Source: Rhizobium chutanense (GTDB lineage: Bacteria; Pseudomonadota; Alphaproteobacteria; Rhizobiales; Rhizobiaceae). From it: a DNA stretch of 64,000 bases. The translations under genes and the position numbers were made by a program. The notes beneath the pieces are model-generated. The model ran no database searches, was not told the DNA's origin, and saw nothing but the letters and a program-made list of their open reading frames with translations. Below, one piece after another: positions 1 through 8,267 of this stretch. The stretch is from positions 248,001 through 312,000 of the forward strand of contig NZ_NWSV01000001.1 of NCBI RefSeq assembly GCF_002531935.1. Reading direction: 5' to 3'. Every line of letters begins with the position of its first letter. Positions within the stretch are counted from its first letter, which is position 1.

Positions 1-437
1 TCGTCGGCGACAAGCGCGCCTTCCCGCTCGGCCTGACGCTCGCCCGCGCCTTCGTCGCGCCGCGTTTTGCCCTGGCCGGCGACGCCGCCCACGGCATTCA
101 CCCGATTTCCGGGCAGGGTCTCAATCTCGGCTTCAAGGATGTGGCGGCACTCGCCGAAACCATTGTCGAAGCCGATCGCCTCGGCCTCGATATCGGCTCG
201 ATCAACATTCTCGAGCGTTACCAGACCTGGCGGCGCTTCGACACCTTCCGCATGGGCATGACGACCGACGTGCTGAACCGGCTCTTCTCCAATGACGCGA
301 CGCCGATCCGCATCGCCCGCGACGTCGGCCTCGGCCTCGTCGACCGGCTGCCGCGCCTCAAATCCTTCTTCATCGGCCAGGCAGCGGGAACGACGGCGAA
401 GGACAATCCGCGCCTGCTGGCCGGCCAGACGATCTAG
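1..437 (+). CDS. UbiH/COQ6-family ubiquinone hydroxylase, C-terminal part (cut by window edge)
   Basis: Only the last 144 or so residues are present; the reading frame enters at base 3 and stops at 437. The fragment carries the FAD-binding GDAAH motif and the following HPISGQGLNLGFKD segment, which are diagnostic of the UbiH/UbiF/COQ6 class of flavin monooxygenases that hydroxylate the aromatic ring of ubiquinone precursors at the inner membrane. The region after it (ERYQTWRRFD...LRLFSN-type) is the usual helical C-terminus. Which ring position is hydroxylated cannot be told from the tail. It converges with the Trm112-like gene, nine bases away. Confidence 0.85.
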   Translation, partial: VGDKRAFPLGLTLARAFVAPRFALAGDAAHGIHPISGQGLNLGFKDVAALAETIVEADRLGLDIGSINILERYQTWRRFDTFRMGMTTDVLNRLFSNDATPIRIARDVGLGLVDRLPRLKSFFIGQAAGTTAKDNPRLLAGQTI

Positions 438-446
438 AGAAACCGC

Positions 447-635
447 CTATTCGTCGAGACGACGGGCTTCGGACACCAGCATGATCGGAATGCCGTCGCG
501 GATCGGATAGGCGAGCTGCGCCTTTTCCGAAACGAGTTCATTGTGTTCGCGATCATAGGAAAGCCGCCCCTTGGAGAGTGGGCAGACCAGGAGTTCGAGC
601 AGTTTCGGATCGACGCGGCTGAGTTTTTCGTCCAT
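447..635 (-). CDS. Trm112-like (UPF0434/YcaR family) small protein
   Basis: A 62-residue protein. The N-terminal [17 protein letters not shown] and C-terminal [13 protein letters not shown] segments match the YcaR/UPF0434 branch of the Trm112 fold. In eukaryotes Trm112 activates methyltransferases; the role of the short bacterial form is not settled. Only one cysteine is present, so the zinc site of longer homologues is absent, as is usual for this branch. The ATG at 635 is chosen because the family begins about ten residues before DPKLLE; an upstream ATG at 671 would add residues unlike the family. It is the last gene of a minus-strand set with the LON-domain and thioredoxin-like genes. Confidence 0.85.
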   Translation of the reverse strand: MDEKLSRVDPKLLELLVCPLSKGRLSYDREHNELVSEKAQLAYPIRDGIPIMLVSEARRLDE

Positions 636-645
636 GGCCGAAAGT

Positions 646-1317
646 CTACTGCAGAACCGTGTCGGAGTCACCGAAGACCCTCGCCAGCACGATCTCGGTA
701 ATAGCGATCAGCGTTTCGGCCCGCGTCTTCAGGTCGGGCGCCTCCAACAGTGCCTGTTTTTCAGCCGGCCCGAACGGCGACATCATCGCCAGCGAATTGA
801 CGAGCGTCAGATTGCTCGCCCGCTCGACGCTCTCCCAGTCGGCTTCCAGCTTGTTGGCATCGAGATAGGCCTTGAAGGCGGTCAGCAGGGCGGCGCGGTC
901 GACCGCCTCCTCCTCGTTCGCGGCCGAGAGATCGGCGATAAAAGGGGCGATACGGAAGGTGCGGAAGGGATCGCTGGTGGCTTTCTCCTCCAGCAGCCGA
1001 AAGCGGCAGACGCCGGTCAGCGAGACGATATAGCGCCCGTCGCCGGTCTCGGCGAAGGAGGTGATTCGGCCGAGGCAGCCGACAGCGGCAAGGTGCGGAT
1101 CGCCGCCCTTGTCCTCATGTTCGCCGAGCGCCGGCTGCACCATGCCGATCAGCCGGTTTCCGGTCAGCGCGGCATCCAGCATCGCCAGATAACGCGGCTC
1201 GAAAATATTGAGCGGAAGCTGCCCGGCCGGCAGAAGCAGGGCACCGGTCAGGGGAAAGACGGCGATCGTATCAGGCAAATCGCCCGGCTTCAGGTATCTG
1301 GCATTACCGACTTGCAT
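646..1317 (-). CDS. LON substrate-binding-domain protein
   Basis: About 223 residues that consist of a stand-alone LON N-terminal (substrate-binding) domain. The [27 protein letters not shown] segment is the hallmark, followed by [26 protein letters not shown]. There is no AAA+ or protease part. Related proteins are common in alphaproteobacteria but have no proven function; a role in protein quality control is an inference from the neighbouring chaperone-like thioredoxin. The ATG at 1317 gives the family-typical start MQVGNARYL; an in-frame ATG at 1332 is possible. It lies 10 bases upstream of the Trm112-like gene. Confidence 0.85.
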   Translation of the reverse strand: MQVGNARYLKPGDLPDTIAVFPLTGALLLPAGQLPLNIFEPRYLAMLDAALTGNRLIGMVQPALGEHEDKGGDPHLAAVGCLGRITSFAETGDGRYIVSLTGVCRFRLLEEKATSDPFRTFRIAPFIADLSAANEEEAVDRAALLTAFKAYLDANKLEADWESVERASNLTLVNSLAMMSPFGPAEKQALLEAPDLKTRAETLIAITEIVLARVFGDSDTVLQ

Positions 1318-1408
1318 GAAACCGTCCCGCATTCTTGTAAACGGGCATGCCCGTTCTGACGAGAATGTGGTGCCCCCGCCCGAAAACGCAAGGGCATATC
1401 TGCTAAAC

Positions 1409-2383
1409 TTAGGAGAACAGCATCGCCGAAAGCTTGCGGCGGGCCGCAACCGTCGCCGGATCCTTGAAGCCCCAGACCTCGAAGAACTGCAGCAGCTGGC
1501 GCCGCGCCCCGTCATCGTCGAAGGTCCGGTCCTTGCGCATGATCAGCAGCAGGTGCTCGGCCGCTTCGTCGCGCCGGCCTTCGACGTTGCGGATCTTGGC
1601 GAGTTTCAGCCGCGCCTCGTGGTCGTCGGGATTGGCAGCCAGGTCGCGTTCGAGCGCAACGGGATCGCCGAGCTTGCGGGCTTCCTCGATCTGTTCGAGC
1701 TTTTTCAGCACCGCCTGGATGCCGGCGTCTTTCGCCAGCGCCTCCGGCAGATCAGCCAGAGTTTCGCGCGCCCGCTCATGCTGGTTTGCGGCAATCATGC
1801 ATTCCGCCATGCCGGCAATCGCCTTGGCATTTTCGGGATCGGCCTGCATTACGGCGGCGTAGAGCTGGGCGGCCTCATTGATATTGCCGGCGGCCAGAAA
1901 TTCTACCGCTTCGCCAAGCACGGCCTCGATCTCGGCCGCCTCGTCGGCGCCGGCCGGGCCGGCGATGCGATCGATGAACTGGTTGATCTGGCTTTCCGGC
2001 ACCGCGCCCATGAAGCCGTCGGCGGGACGGCCGTTGACGAAGGCGATGACGGCGGGGATGGACTGGATGCCGAGCTGACCGGCGATCGAGGGATGGTCGT
2101 CGATGTTCATCTTGACCAGCTTGACGCGACCCTTGGCTTCGTTGACCACTTTTTCCAAGACCGGCGTCAGCTGCTTGCACGGGCCGCACCAGGGCGCCCA
2201 GAAATCGACCAGAACCGGCTGCCTGCGCGATTCCTCGATGACGTCCTTGCCGAAATTGGCGGTCGTCGTGTCGGTGATGTAGCTGCCGGCCGCAGGCGCC
2301 GCTTCCGGCTGGGCGCCGAAGCTTGCCGTCGCCGACATCTGATTTCCGAAGGAACCGTTATAGGGATTGTTGCTGCCGCTCAT
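1409..2383 (-). CDS. Thioredoxin-fold TPR protein, CnoX/YbbN type
   Basis: A 324-residue protein with a thioredoxin domain at about residues 35-145, active-site motif WAPWCGPCKQL, then a long helical TPR-like C-terminal half (FLAAGNINEAAQLYAAVMQADPENAKAIAG and later repeats). This is the architecture of YbbN/CnoX, a holdase chaperone that protects proteins from over-oxidation and hands them to GroEL or DnaK. Here both active-site cysteines are kept, unlike E. coli CnoX which lacks the usual CxxC. There is no signal peptide, so it is cytosolic. It heads the minus-strand set continuing into the LON-domain gene, 91 bases downstream. Confidence 0.9.
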   Translation of the reverse strand: MSGSNNPYNGSFGNQMSATASFGAQPEAAPAAGSYITDTTTANFGKDVIEESRRQPVLVDFWAPWCGPCKQLTPVLEKVVNEAKGRVKLVKMNIDDHPSIAGQLGIQSIPAVIAFVNGRPADGFMGAVPESQINQFIDRIAGPAGADEAAEIEAVLGEAVEFLAAGNINEAAQLYAAVMQADPENAKAIAGMAECMIAANQHERARETLADLPEALAKDAGIQAVLKKLEQIEEARKLGDPVALERDLAANPDDHEARLKLAKIRNVEGRRDEAAEHLLLIMRKDRTFDDDGARRQLLQFFEVWGFKDPATVAARRKLSAMLFS

Positions 2384-2438
2384 AGGTATCTCCCGCGCGC
2401 CGATCCTGCCGGCATCATTGTAGCGCTAAAATCGTATG

Positions 2439-2948
2439 TCAGGACGTCACTTTCAAGACAAGCGGCTTGTGTCCGGTCGCTTCCATGAAACGGATGAGAT
2501 CGCCGCTTGCAATCGAGGTCGTCGCATCGTTGGAGAGTGGATGGCAGTTGACGATCTCTTCGCGCATCAGATCGGCATCGAGCACGAAGGTGACGCTCCC
2601 TGCCGTATCGTTGATCGCGCCGAAGGCGGTGACCGCGCCGGGAACGACCCCGAGATAGTCCATCAGCTTCTCTGCCCTGCCGAAGGAGACCCGGCCGGAC
2701 CCGCCGATCAAATTATGCACCTGCTTGAGGTCGACCTCGGCATTTTCCTCCACGGTCAGCAGAAAATACCTGTCCTTCTTATCCTTGATGAAGAGATTCT
2801 TGGTGTGGCCGCCGGGAATCTCATCGCGCAGCGCAACCGATTCGGCCACGGTGAAAACAGGCGCATGATCGACCGTCTTATGGGCGATACCGAGCCCGTC
2901 GAGGAAGGCGAACAGTTCTTCTCTTGTCTTGGGGGTGTTTTCAGGCAT
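2439..2948 (-). CDS. YbaK/ProX-family aminoacyl-tRNA editing protein (ProXp-ala type)
   Basis: About 169 residues forming one YbaK/INS editing domain: VDHAPVFTVAESVALRDEIPGGHTKNLFIKDKK followed by VSFGRAEKLMDYLGVVPGAVTAFGAIND. The GGHTKNLFLKD and LGxxPGxVTPFGxxND motifs are typical of free-standing ProXp-ala, which hydrolyses Ala-tRNA(Pro). The start at 2948 (MPENTPKT) is preferred over 2960 because family members begin close to the PKTREELFAFL helix. It is cytosolic and appears to be a single gene. Confidence 0.88.
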   Translation of the reverse strand: MPENTPKTREELFAFLDGLGIAHKTVDHAPVFTVAESVALRDEIPGGHTKNLFIKDKKDRYFLLTVEENAEVDLKQVHNLIGGSGRVSFGRAEKLMDYLGVVPGAVTAFGAINDTAGSVTFVLDADLMREEIVNCHPLSNDATTSIASGDLIRFMEATGHKPLVLKVTS

Positions 2949-3202
2949 CGGGCAATCCATTGGCGGTGAGGAAAAGTCGAGACGCCCTGATTAAGTCCGC
3001 CCACATCATTTGGCAATCTTCGCCACCGACGCTCAACCCCTGCATTTGCGGCCCTTCCGCCTGCCTCATGCGAGCTTGCGAATTTTTCTTCGCCTCTTCG
3101 TCATTTCCCTGTTGCATTTGAAAATCCGTTAGGCCATATAGCGCCCGTCGCCACAAGGCGGCGCCCACGGTCCAACGACTACCCCGGACCGATGCGGATT
3201 GA

Positions 3203-3277
3203 GCGGGTGTAGCTCAGGGGTAGAGCACAACCTTGCCAAGGTTGGGGTCGAGGGTTCGAATCCCTTCGCCCGCTCCA
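3203..3277 (+). tRNA. tRNA-Gly (anticodon GCC)
   Basis: The acceptor strands 3203-3209 (GCGGGTG) and 3267-3273 (CGCCCGC) pair with one G-U. The D arm has the AGCTCAGGGGTAGAGC pattern, the anticodon stem CAACC/GGTTG encloses the loop TTGCCAA with anticodon GCC, and the T arm has GGTTCGAATCC. The discriminator base is T and the CCA end is encoded (3275-3277). Confidence 0.97.
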
Positions 3278-3588
3278 GTTTCTCCATCAATACCGAGTAA
3301 CGGAACGTTACCAGACATGGGTGACAACCCGGTTGCGAACGGGTTGCCGATCGACGCAAGGTTTTCTGCGGCGGTCTCCGTCCAGACGACATGCCCTCCG
3401 CCGTCTCGGCGTGTGACGCCCTCAATCGCTCCTTGTCGCGCCATCAGTCACCGCTTTCCTGCCAATTTTGCCGCGCCCGATTGATTCTGCTCAATGCAAA
3501 ACATGGTGGTATCCGACTAGGCTCTCTGCGTTTGTCGAAAAGCACGGAGTGACGGCATCTGAGGAGATGCAGCCGGAGTTGGATCAAC
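3278..3588. other. Intergenic region between tRNA-Gly and the CBS-domain gene
   Basis: About 310 bases without a convincing gene. The only recognised element is the FixK/FNR-type box at 3481-3494. The first 200 bases after the tRNA show no feature I can name. Confidence 0.6.
3481..3494 (+). promoter_or_regulatory. FixK/FnrN-type box (anaerobox) upstream of CBS-BON and phosphoketolase genes
   Basis: TTGATTCTGCTCAA contains perfect FNR-family half sites TTGA-N6-TCAA; the fuller FixK consensus TTGAT-N4-ATCAA is met except for one base. It is 95 bases before the ATG of the CBS-BON gene, which leaves room for a promoter with the box near -41. This predicts induction under low oxygen. Family knowledge (FixK/FnrN in rhizobia) supports the reading; no expression data are available here. 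Confidence 0.65.
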
Positions 3589-4260
3589 ATGCTCGTCAAA
3601 GATGTAATGACGACGGCGGTCGTCACACTATCGCCTGACAATAGCGTTCGGCATGCAGCCAAGCTCATGGCCGAGCAGCAGATAAGCGGCGTCCCGGTCG
3701 TCGATGATGACGGGCGCTTGCTGGGCGTCATCAGCGAGGGCGATCTGATCCGTCGAACGGAACTGTCGAGCGGCGCATTCGTTCTGAAGGCGGATATGGA
3801 GCTTGGACCCGATGAGAGAGCGAACGCTTTTGTAAAACGATGTGCATGGAGAGTGGGCGACGTCATGACCCCCGATCCCCTGACGATCGCCGAAGATGCT
3901 ACCCTTTCCCGTGTCGCCGAACTCATGCAGGAGCGTGGCATCAAGCGCATTCCTGTGCTGCGGGACGGCAAACTCGTCGGCATCGTCAGCCGCGCCGACC
4001 TCCTGCAGGTAATTTACTCGGCAAAACCGGACGACACCGCAGCCGGCGACGAAGCCATTCGACGCAGTATTCTTGTTCGGCTCGGTGAAAATACCGGTCT
4101 TGAACGGTTGGATGTGTCCGTCACGGTCACTGAAGGGATCGTGCATTTCTGGGGCAATGTCGAGACGGCCGCCTGCCGCAGGGCCGCGCGGATTTTAGCG
4201 GAAGGGGTCCACGGTGTCCGCGGCGTGGTGGAGCATTTCCCGGAATCGCCTCCTCCATAG
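3589..4260 (+). CDS. CBS-pair protein with C-terminal BON domain
   Basis: A 223-residue protein. Residues 1-60 (MLVKDVMTTAVVTLSPDNSV...ISGVPVVDDDGRLLGVISEGDLIRR) and about 85-140 (VGDVMTPDPLTIAEDATL...IKRIPVLRDGKLVGIVSRADLLQ) are two CBS motifs, which commonly sense adenine nucleotides. Residues about 155-220 (IRRSILVRLGE...VSVTVTEGIVHFWGNVETAACRRAARILAEGVHGVRGVVEH) form a BON domain. There is no signal peptide. It precedes phosphoketolase by 85 bases on the same strand behind a FixK-type box, so an energy-sensing role linked to low-oxygen metabolism is a reasonable inference, not shown. Confidence 0.9.
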   Translation: MLVKDVMTTAVVTLSPDNSVRHAAKLMAEQQISGVPVVDDDGRLLGVISEGDLIRRTELSSGAFVLKADMELGPDERANAFVKRCAWRVGDVMTPDPLTIAEDATLSRVAELMQERGIKRIPVLRDGKLVGIVSRADLLQVIYSAKPDDTAAGDEAIRRSILVRLGENTGLERLDVSVTVTEGIVHFWGNVETAACRRAARILAEGVHGVRGVVEHFPESPPP

Positions 4261-4345
4261 TGCCACAGTGCCGACATGAGACTGCACCGGCCTTCAGAAA
4301 ATGAGCCGGCGAGAATCGGCAATATCATTTTGATTGGAGAGTCCG

Positions 4346-6808
4346 ATGGCTTCACTAGAAACGGCAGTGATGAAGAAAACCGCCCCGGCAGTGTCGCGCG
4401 GAAAAGCTCCGCTTTCGACCGAGGAGCTCCGCCTGATGGATGCCTACTGGCGGGCATCGAACTATCTGTCGGTCGGGCAGATCTATCTGCTTGACAATCC
4501 CCTGCTCAAGAAACCTCTGGCACGCGCGCATATCAAGCCGCGGCTGCTCGGCCATTGGGGAACTTCGCCCGGCCTGAACATGCTCTATGTGCACCTCAAT
4601 CGGGTGATCAAGCGCGACGACCTCAACATGATCTATGTGATCGGCCCCGGCCACGGTGGACCGTCGCTTGTCGCCCATGCCTATCTGGAGGGGACCTACA
4701 GCGAATTCTACCCGAATATCGGTCAGGACGAGGAGGGCATGAAGCGGCTGTTCAAGCAGTTCAGCTTTCCTGGCGGCATTCCGAGCCACGTCGCTCCGGA
4801 AACACCGGGGAGCATCCATGAAGGCGGCGAACTCGGTTATGCCCTCAGCCACGCCTATGGCGCCGCCTTCGACAATCCCGATCTGATCGTTGCCTGTGTC
4901 GTCGGTGACGGGGAAGCCGAAACCGGGCCTCTCGCCACGGGATGGCATGGAAACAAGTTTCTCAATCCCGCCCGTGACGGATGCGTTCTGCCGATCCTGC
5001 ATCTCAATGGCTACAAGATCGCCAATCCCTGTTTCCTCGCCCGCATTCCCAAGGAAGAATTGACGAAGTTCTTCGAGGGCATGGGATATGCGCCCCTCTT
5101 CGTCGAAGGCCATGAGCCGGATCAGGTGCAGCAGCAGCTTGCCGCAGCCATGGACACCGCCGTCGCGACGATCAAGACGATCTGGTCGCAAGCGCGGGGC
5201 AAGGGGAAGATCCGCCGTCCGGCCTGGCCGATGATTGTCTTCCGCACGCCGAAAGGCTGGACCTGCCCGCCCGAAATCGACGGCAAGAAATGCGAAGACT
5301 ATTGGCGCTCGCACCAGGTTCCGATGGGCGACATGGACAAGCCGGAACATATCAAGGTGCTTCAACACTGGATGAAGAGCTACAGGCCCGAAGAGCTTTT
5401 CGACGGCGACGGCAGGTTGCGGTCTGAACTGGCCTCGCTGGCGCCGACCGGGCGTCGCCGGATGAGCGACAATCCGCATGCAAACGGCGGTCTGTTGCTG
5501 CGCGATCTGAAGATGCCGGATTTCCGCGATTATGCCGTCTCGGTGCCCAAGCCTGGATCGGTGACCGCAGAATCCGCTCGTGTCATGGGCAAGTTCCTGC
5601 AGGATGTGATGAAACTGAACCTTCACAGCGAGAACTTTCGGCTGTTCAGCCCAGACGAGAACAATTCCAACCGCTGGCAGGACGTGCTCGAGGTGACGGA
5701 TCGCTGCTATATGGCCGAGATCTATCCCGAGGACGATCACCTGTCGCCCGGCGGCCGCGTCATGGAAGTCTTAAGCGAGCATCAATGCCAGGGCTGGCTG
5801 GAAGGCTATCTGCTGACCGGGCGTCACGGCTTCTTCTCCTGCTACGAGGCGTTCATTCACATCATCGACTCGATGTTCAATCAGCATGCCAAATGGCTGA
5901 AGGTGTGCAACCACATTCCCTGGCGACGGCCGATCGCCTCGCTCAATTATTTCCTGAGTTCGCATGTCTGGAGGCAGGATCACAATGGCTTTTCTCATCA
6001 GGATCCTGGCTTCATCGACCACGTGATCAACAAGAAGGCCGAGGTTATCCGGGTCTATCTTCCGCCGGATGCCAATACGCTTCTGTCCGTTACCGACCAT
6101 TGCCTGCGCAGCCGCAACTATGTGAACGTGGTGGTGGCGGGCAAGCAGCCGGCACCCCAATGGCTCACGATGGACGAGGCCATCAAGCACTGCACCGAAG
6201 GCCTCGGCATTTGGGAATGGGCCAGCAATGACCGGGGCTCGGAACCGGATGTGGTCATGGCCTGCTGCGGCGATGTGCCGACGCTCGAGACGCTTGCTGC
6301 CGTCCAGATGATCCGCGAGCACCTTCCCCAATTGAAGGTTCGGGTCATCAATGTCGTCAATCTGATGAAGCTGCAGCCCTCGAGCGAACATCCCCATGGG
6401 CTTTCGGATGCCGATTTCGATGCGCTTTTCACGAAGGACAAGCCGATCATCTTCGCATTCCACGGATATCCCTGGTTGATCCACCGGCTGACCTATCGGC
6501 GAGCCAACCATAAGAACCTGCATGTCCGGGGTTACAAGGAAGAGGGAACGACCACGACGCCGTTCGACATGGTCGTTCTGAACCAGCTCGATCGCTTCCA
6601 TCTTGTTGAAGACGTCATCGACCGGCTGCCGCAGCTTGGCGCGCGTGCGGCCTACTTCAAGCAGGCAATCCGCGGCAAGCTGATCGAACACCGGCAATAT
6701 ATCGAGGCGCACGGTGATGACATGCCTGAGATCAGCGGCTGGACTTGGGGCGTCAAGAGCACCGCGAAGGGGAAGGCGGCGACCTCCACAGAGGGGGACA
6801 ATGCCTAG
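4346..6808 (+). CDS. xfp: Xylulose-5-phosphate/fructose-6-phosphate phosphoketolase
   Basis: 820 residues, the normal length for bacterial phosphoketolases. These thiamine-diphosphate enzymes cleave xylulose 5-phosphate (and often fructose 6-phosphate) to acetyl phosphate plus an aldose phosphate. Visible marks are [39 protein letters not shown], the diphosphate-binding [31 protein letters not shown], and [17 protein letters not shown] in the central domain. The ATG at 4346 follows a GGAGA ribosome site at 4336-4340; an in-frame TTG at 4334 is less likely. Placed after a CBS-BON gene with a FixK-type box, it probably supplies acetyl phosphate when respiration is limited. Confidence 0.96.
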   Translation: MASLETAVMKKTAPAVSRGKAPLSTEELRLMDAYWRASNYLSVGQIYLLDNPLLKKPLARAHIKPRLLGHWGTSPGLNMLYVHLNRVIKRDDLNMIYVIGPGHGGPSLVAHAYLEGTYSEFYPNIGQDEEGMKRLFKQFSFPGGIPSHVAPETPGSIHEGGELGYALSHAYGAAFDNPDLIVACVVGDGEAETGPLATGWHGNKFLNPARDGCVLPILHLNGYKIANPCFLARIPKEELTKFFEGMGYAPLFVEGHEPDQVQQQLAAAMDTAVATIKTIWSQARGKGKIRRPAWPMIVFRTPKGWTCPPEIDGKKCEDYWRSHQVPMGDMDKPEHIKVLQHWMKSYRPEELFDGDGRLRSELASLAPTGRRRMSDNPHANGGLLLRDLKMPDFRDYAVSVPKPGSVTAESARVMGKFLQDVMKLNLHSENFRLFSPDENNSNRWQDVLEVTDRCYMAEIYPEDDHLSPGGRVMEVLSEHQCQGWLEGYLLTGRHGFFSCYEAFIHIIDSMFNQHAKWLKVCNHIPWRRPIASLNYFLSSHVWRQDHNGFSHQDPGFIDHVINKKAEVIRVYLPPDANTLLSVTDHCLRSRNYVNVVVAGKQPAPQWLTMDEAIKHCTEGLGIWEWASNDRGSEPDVVMACCGDVPTLETLAAVQMIREHLPQLKVRVINVVNLMKLQPSSEHPHGLSDADFDALFTKDKPIIFAFHGYPWLIHRLTYRRANHKNLHVRGYKEEGTTTTPFDMVVLNQLDRFHLVEDVIDRLPQLGARAAYFKQAIRGKLIEHRQYIEAHGDDMPEISGWTWGVKSTAKGKAATSTEGDNA

Positions 6809-6934
6809 ACGGCGACGGGCTGATGCCCACGCTGCTCATGCGTCGGGCGCATCTTGCAAGAACGCGCTGCGTCCGACCGGAGCCGGCCCGGATACTCCAC
6901 GAAATCATCTCGTCTTCTCGGTGGTTAGCCAGTC

Positions 6935-8254
6935 ATGCCGGAATTGCCGTCAACCGATCCCGAACTGAACCGGATACCGACGGAGGAGGATCTCGGTCGT
7001 CTTCAGTTCACGACCTTGCTCTATTATCTGCAATGCACGAATCCGGACAACGGATTGGTCCGCGACAAGACCCAGGCAGGCGCACCGGCGAGCATCGCTG
7101 CCATCGGCATGGCGCTTGCCACCATTCCCGTCGTGGTGGAACGCGGCATCGTCATTCGTGAATTTGCCGCCAAGATTGCCCGACGCCGGCTGGAATTCCT
7201 GATGTCCTGCCACCAGGGACCGGAGCCGGACGCCTCCGGCTACAAGGGCTTCTTCTACCATTTCCTGGATATCGAGACCGGACGAAGGGTCTGGCAATGC
7301 GAACTGTCGACGATCGATTCGGCTTTCCTGTTCGCCGGCGCTCTGACCGTCGCAACCTATTTCGATGCGGACACCGAGGACGAGGCGAAGATTCGGGCGT
7401 TGGCGACATCGCTGTATGAGCGGGCGGACTGGAACTGGGCTTGCGACCACGGGGCGACGCTCACTCACGGCTGGCGACCGGAAAACGGCTTCATTCCCTA
7501 CCGGTGGCGCGGCTATGACGAAGGCCTGCTTCTCTACATTCTCGGCCTCGGCTCACCGAGCCACCCCCTGCCGCCGGAAAGCTACGCGGCCTATACCGAC
7601 AGCTACGACTGGCGGAATATCTTCGGCCGCGAATTGCTCTATTCCGGACCGCTCTTTACGCATCAGCTTTCACATATGTGGATCGATTTTCGCGACATTC
7701 GCGACAAGTTCATGCACGAGCACGGCAGCGATTATTTCCAGAACAGCCGACATGCGACTTTCGTTCAGCAGGAATATGCGATCCGCAATCCGCGGGGCTT
7801 TGCGGGCTATGGCGAACATTGTTGGGGTTTCACGGCAAGCGATGGCCCCGGTTGGACCAAGCGAAACATAGACGGCATCGACAGGGAATTCTTCGACTAT
7901 ATCGCACGCGGCGCACCCTACGGGCCGGATGACGGAACGGTATCTCCCTGGGCAGTGGTCGCCTCGCTGCCGTTCGCGCCGGAAATCGTCATTCCGACTG
8001 TCAGGAATTTTGCCCTCATGAAACTCGGCATGACACGACTTTACGGGTTCAGGCCATCGTTCAATCGGACATATACGATGAACGGCAAGAACGAGGAATG
8101 GTGGGTCAGCCCTTACCATTTCGGCATCGACCAGGGTCCCGTTGTCCTAATGATCGAAAACTATCGAACCGGCCTACTATGGAACATCATGCGTCGGTGC
8201 GAGCCGGTAGTAACTGGTTTGAGGCGAGCGGGTTTTTCAGGCGGCTGGCTGTGA
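6935..8254 (+). CDS. Glycoamylase-family protein (GH144-like), copy 1
   Basis: A 439-residue protein belonging to the glycoamylase domain family (PF10091), which includes the GH144 endo-beta-1,2-glucanases and a related domain in cyclic beta-1,2-glucan synthases. Visible blocks are NPDNGLVRDKT..GAPASIAAIGMAL, GYKGFFYHFLDIETGRRVWQCELSTIDSAFLFAG, YRWRGYDEGLLLYILGLGSP, GPLFTHQLSHMWIDFRDIRDKFM and the end FGIDQGPVVLMIENYRTGLLW. It is closely related to the protein at 13800-15134. No signal peptide is seen, so it seems cytosolic. It sits 126 bases after phosphoketolase and converges on the ABC transporter gene. The substrate is not known; beta-1,2-glucan is a guess from the family. Confidence 0.85.
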   Translation: MPELPSTDPELNRIPTEEDLGRLQFTTLLYYLQCTNPDNGLVRDKTQAGAPASIAAIGMALATIPVVVERGIVIREFAAKIARRRLEFLMSCHQGPEPDASGYKGFFYHFLDIETGRRVWQCELSTIDSAFLFAGALTVATYFDADTEDEAKIRALATSLYERADWNWACDHGATLTHGWRPENGFIPYRWRGYDEGLLLYILGLGSPSHPLPPESYAAYTDSYDWRNIFGRELLYSGPLFTHQLSHMWIDFRDIRDKFMHEHGSDYFQNSRHATFVQQEYAIRNPRGFAGYGEHCWGFTASDGPGWTKRNIDGIDREFFDYIARGAPYGPDDGTVSPWAVVASLPFAPEIVIPTVRNFALMKLGMTRLYGFRPSFNRTYTMNGKNEEWWVSPYHFGIDQGPVVLMIENYRTGLLWNIMRRCEPVVTGLRRAGFSGGWL

Positions 8255-8267
8255 GGGTTTCGAGCTG

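Noticed and set aside
4355..5740. 461-codon minus-strand open frame
   Set aside because: Antisense to phosphoketolase, which has all expected motifs.
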